Below are positions 4,815-6,348 of a stretch of 6,348 bases of DNA, piece by piece; the stretch's first letter is position 1, and the number at the start of each line of letters is the position of its first letter. The stretch comes from Gammaproteobacteria bacterium. Lineage in GTDB: Bacteria > Pseudomonadota > Gammaproteobacteria > UBA1113. The notes under the pieces are model-generated. The model worked only from the letters and a program-made list of their open reading frames with translations. It did no database searches and was not told the DNA's origin. A program made the position numbers and the translations under genes. The stretch lies in the NCBI GenBank assembly GCA_019752835.1, contig JAIELR010000087.1, forward strand, positions 1 through 6,348, given 5' to 3'.

Positions 4815-6206
4815 TCAGATACGGGTTACTTTGGCATACCGGTAAAATATACTAATAGGTAAAATAAACAATAAAATACCGAGCGAAAAGACCGTTTCAT
4901 AATGCCAAAAGCTGCCGACGTCGATGCCACTCGGTGGCTTGAAACCAACAGCAATCGCGATGGCGCAGCCAATTAAACCCAATAAACCCACAATCAGGGT
5001 TCCAATACGACCACCCATAATACGAAACCCATCACTGCCCACATTATTTTGCCACTTCAGCTTAATGCCGGAAAATAGCATGATAACATACATAAACAAA
5101 TATAATTGAGTACTCAAATCCGTTAATAACCAATAAGAACCATTGACACTCGGCATCAATAAAAATGCTAAGCAAACGAAAGACACTAAGAAAGCCTGGG
5201 TAAATAGCAAATTAATGGGCGCGCCGTGTTTATTTTCTTTGCGTAACCAAGGCGGTAAAAACCCATCTTGAGCCGCTTGCAATAAACCTTTTGCTGGCGA
5301 AATAATCCAACTGATCATGCCGCCCAAGCTACCGAGTAAAATCATGATAACTATCACAGGCAATAAAAATTCGATGTGGTACACACTCAGAAAATTATCA
5401 AACGCCTGCACCACACCATCGACTAAATTAATTTGTGACGCCGGTAAAATCATCGCTATGGTCAATGAGCCAAAAATCATGGTAACCAAGATAATTGCAA
5501 CCGAAATGAACAAAGCTTTTGGGTAATCTCGTCCAGGATCGCGCAAATGGTTAGTGTGAACTGCAGCGAGCTCGATCCCTAAAAATGCAGCCGTGATGGC
5601 CGTGAGCGAAGACCAACTATCGCTGTCGTTTAATGACGGTAACATTGCCGACCAATGAAGACTGACTTGACTTGTATGGCCACCAAGCAACCAAAAAACA
5701 CCGCATAAGGCAATAAAAACCATAGGAATAACCATGCCAATAAGACCACAAAAACTAGCAAAGCGAGTACTAATGTGAATACCTCGAATACTCAACAGCG
5801 TTAAGCCCCAAAATACCCCTAAAATGACGGCAATTAGATATAATTTATTTTGTGCAAGCGCCGGATCAATAAAATAAATTGCCGTACCTGCAATAAACGA
5901 TAACATAGTGGGATACCAAACCATGGTATTAATCCATTGGAGCCAAATCGCCAAAAAACCCATGGGTCGCCCCAATGCTGCGGAACTCCAGCGATACACA
6001 CCACTACCATGTTTGCTACCCGCCAACTCTGCGGAGATAAGGGCGTTGGGAATCAAAAAAGTGACCGCTGCCAAGATAAAATAAAAAACGAGCGCACTGC
6101 CAAATAGGGCGGTAGAGGGTAGGTTTCGTATATTATCAATCGCGCCGGTTATGAGCATTGCGAGGGGGAAAAGCCCCAGATAGTAGTGTTTTTTTGTGGG
6201 TTTCAT
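4815..6206 (-). CDS. GadC-like amino acid antiporter (APC superfamily)
   Basis: This 463-residue inner-membrane protein has about 12 hydrophobic segments (roughly 8-28, 36-58, 83-112, 122-142, 152-174, 200-215, 230-253, 278-300, 330-350, 360-380, 400-421, 437-456). It closely follows the glutamate:GABA antiporter family: [25 protein letters not shown] (207-231) matches GadC's [33 protein letters not shown] matches INLSAGVMQTF, and [22 protein letters not shown] (298-319) matches its SWIVGPSRG region. The expected role is exchange of amino acids or their amines across the membrane; the substrate is not determinable. The start is ATG at 6206 with AGAAGG 6 bases upstream; upstream in-frame sequence (to 6347) is translation of a repeat element and is excluded. 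It ends right after the last helix and so lacks the pH-gating C-plug of E. coli GadC. It stands alone, convergent with the toxin operon. Confidence 0.9.
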   Translation of the reverse strand: [463 protein letters not shown]

Positions 6207-6212
6207 CAACGG

Positions 6213-6218
6213 CCTTCT
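6213..6218 (-). promoter_or_regulatory. Ribosome binding site of the antiporter gene
   Basis: AGAAGG on the minus strand lies 6 bases before the ATG at 6206. This fixes the 463-residue start and excludes the longer frame that runs into the repeat element. Confidence 0.65.
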
Positions 6219-6264
6219 TTCAAAATCAAATACATACTCAAAGCAATTCGGTTTTCGGCTAGGC

Positions 6265-6345
6265 GCTGTTGACGTAGGGGCAACCCCCCGTGGTTGCCCG
6301 TCTTTGGGTAGGCACGGGGGCCTACCCCTACAAACAGTCAACAGC
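6265..6345. repeat. REP/MITE-like element with two hairpins inside an outer stem
   Basis: An outer inverted repeat, GCTGTTGAC (6265-6273) with GTCAACAGC (6337-6345), is continued inward by GTAGGGG (6274-6280) with CCCCTAC (6325-6331). Between these lie two perfect 8-bp hairpins: GGGCAACC (6278-6285) with GGTTGCCC (6292-6299), and GGGTAGGC (6306-6313) with GCCTACCC (6320-6327), each with a 6-base loop. The element is far more GC-rich than its surroundings. GTAGGGGC...CCCCTAC palindromes of this style occur dispersed in many bacterial genomes; they resemble REP doublets or MITEs mobilised by a transposase in trans. No transposase is in the window. It lies about 60 bases upstream of the antiporter start. 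Confidence 0.75.
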
Positions 6346-6348
6346 AAC

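Noticed and set aside
4924..5526. Plus-strand frames of 61 and 69 codons (4924-5109, 5317-5526)
   Set aside because: Both are antisense shadows of the conserved antiporter gene.
6207..6347. 47-residue N-terminal extension of the antiporter frame
   Set aside because: It is a translation of the GC-rich repeat element and leader. APC transporters start shortly before the first helix, and the ATG at 6206 has a good ribosome binding site.
1..6348. CRISPR array, tRNA, rRNA or riboswitch
   Set aside because: No regularly spaced repeats, cloverleaf with a T-loop GTTC core, or rRNA-like sequence was seen on either strand by reading; no systematic covariance search was possible.

Overview
This AT-rich bacterial window probably comes from a gammaproteobacterium of the Legionellales type (Legionella, Coxiella, Aquicella, Berkiella). 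The basis is indirect: a GadC-like amino acid antiporter, a large modular low-complexity protein that looks like a Dot/Icm-type effector, and a sequence upstream of it resembling a PmrA box. No ribosomal or other marker gene is present, so the taxonomic call is an inference of moderate to low confidence.

Layout, left to right. Bases 1-1122 hold the 3' three quarters of an aldehyde dehydrogenase gene (+ strand; the 5' end lies outside the window). A 334-base noncoding gap follows (1123-1456). It carries an orphan Shine-Dalgarno sequence, an AT-rich palindrome and a plausible promoter. Bases 1457-3085 (+) encode a 542-residue protein of unknown function, built from two pairs of internal repeats joined by a coiled coil and Asn-rich linkers. 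Bases 3086-3268 contain a hairpin and then a promoter bracketed by two near-identical 19-bp operator-like repeats. They drive a two-gene AbiE-type (type IV) toxin-antitoxin operon: an AbiEi-family winged-helix antitoxin (3269-3703) and an AbiEii-family nucleotidyltransferase toxin (3678-4712), which overlap by 26 bases. A hairpin plus T-tract terminator on the minus strand (4743-4782) ends a convergent 12-TM amino acid antiporter gene (4815-6206, minus). Upstream of the antiporter start, at the right edge, sits an 81-bp REP/MITE-like element (6265-6345) with two perfect GC-rich hairpins inside a third stem.

How the genes relate. Only the antitoxin and toxin form an evident operon: shared promoter, translational coupling, and operators suited to autorepression by the antitoxin. 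The dehydrogenase and the antiporter are independent metabolic or transport genes. The repeat protein has its own promoter and is the least explained and most interesting gene. Its neighbourhood (toxin-antitoxin module, repetitive element, orphan SD) looks like an accessory islet between core genes.
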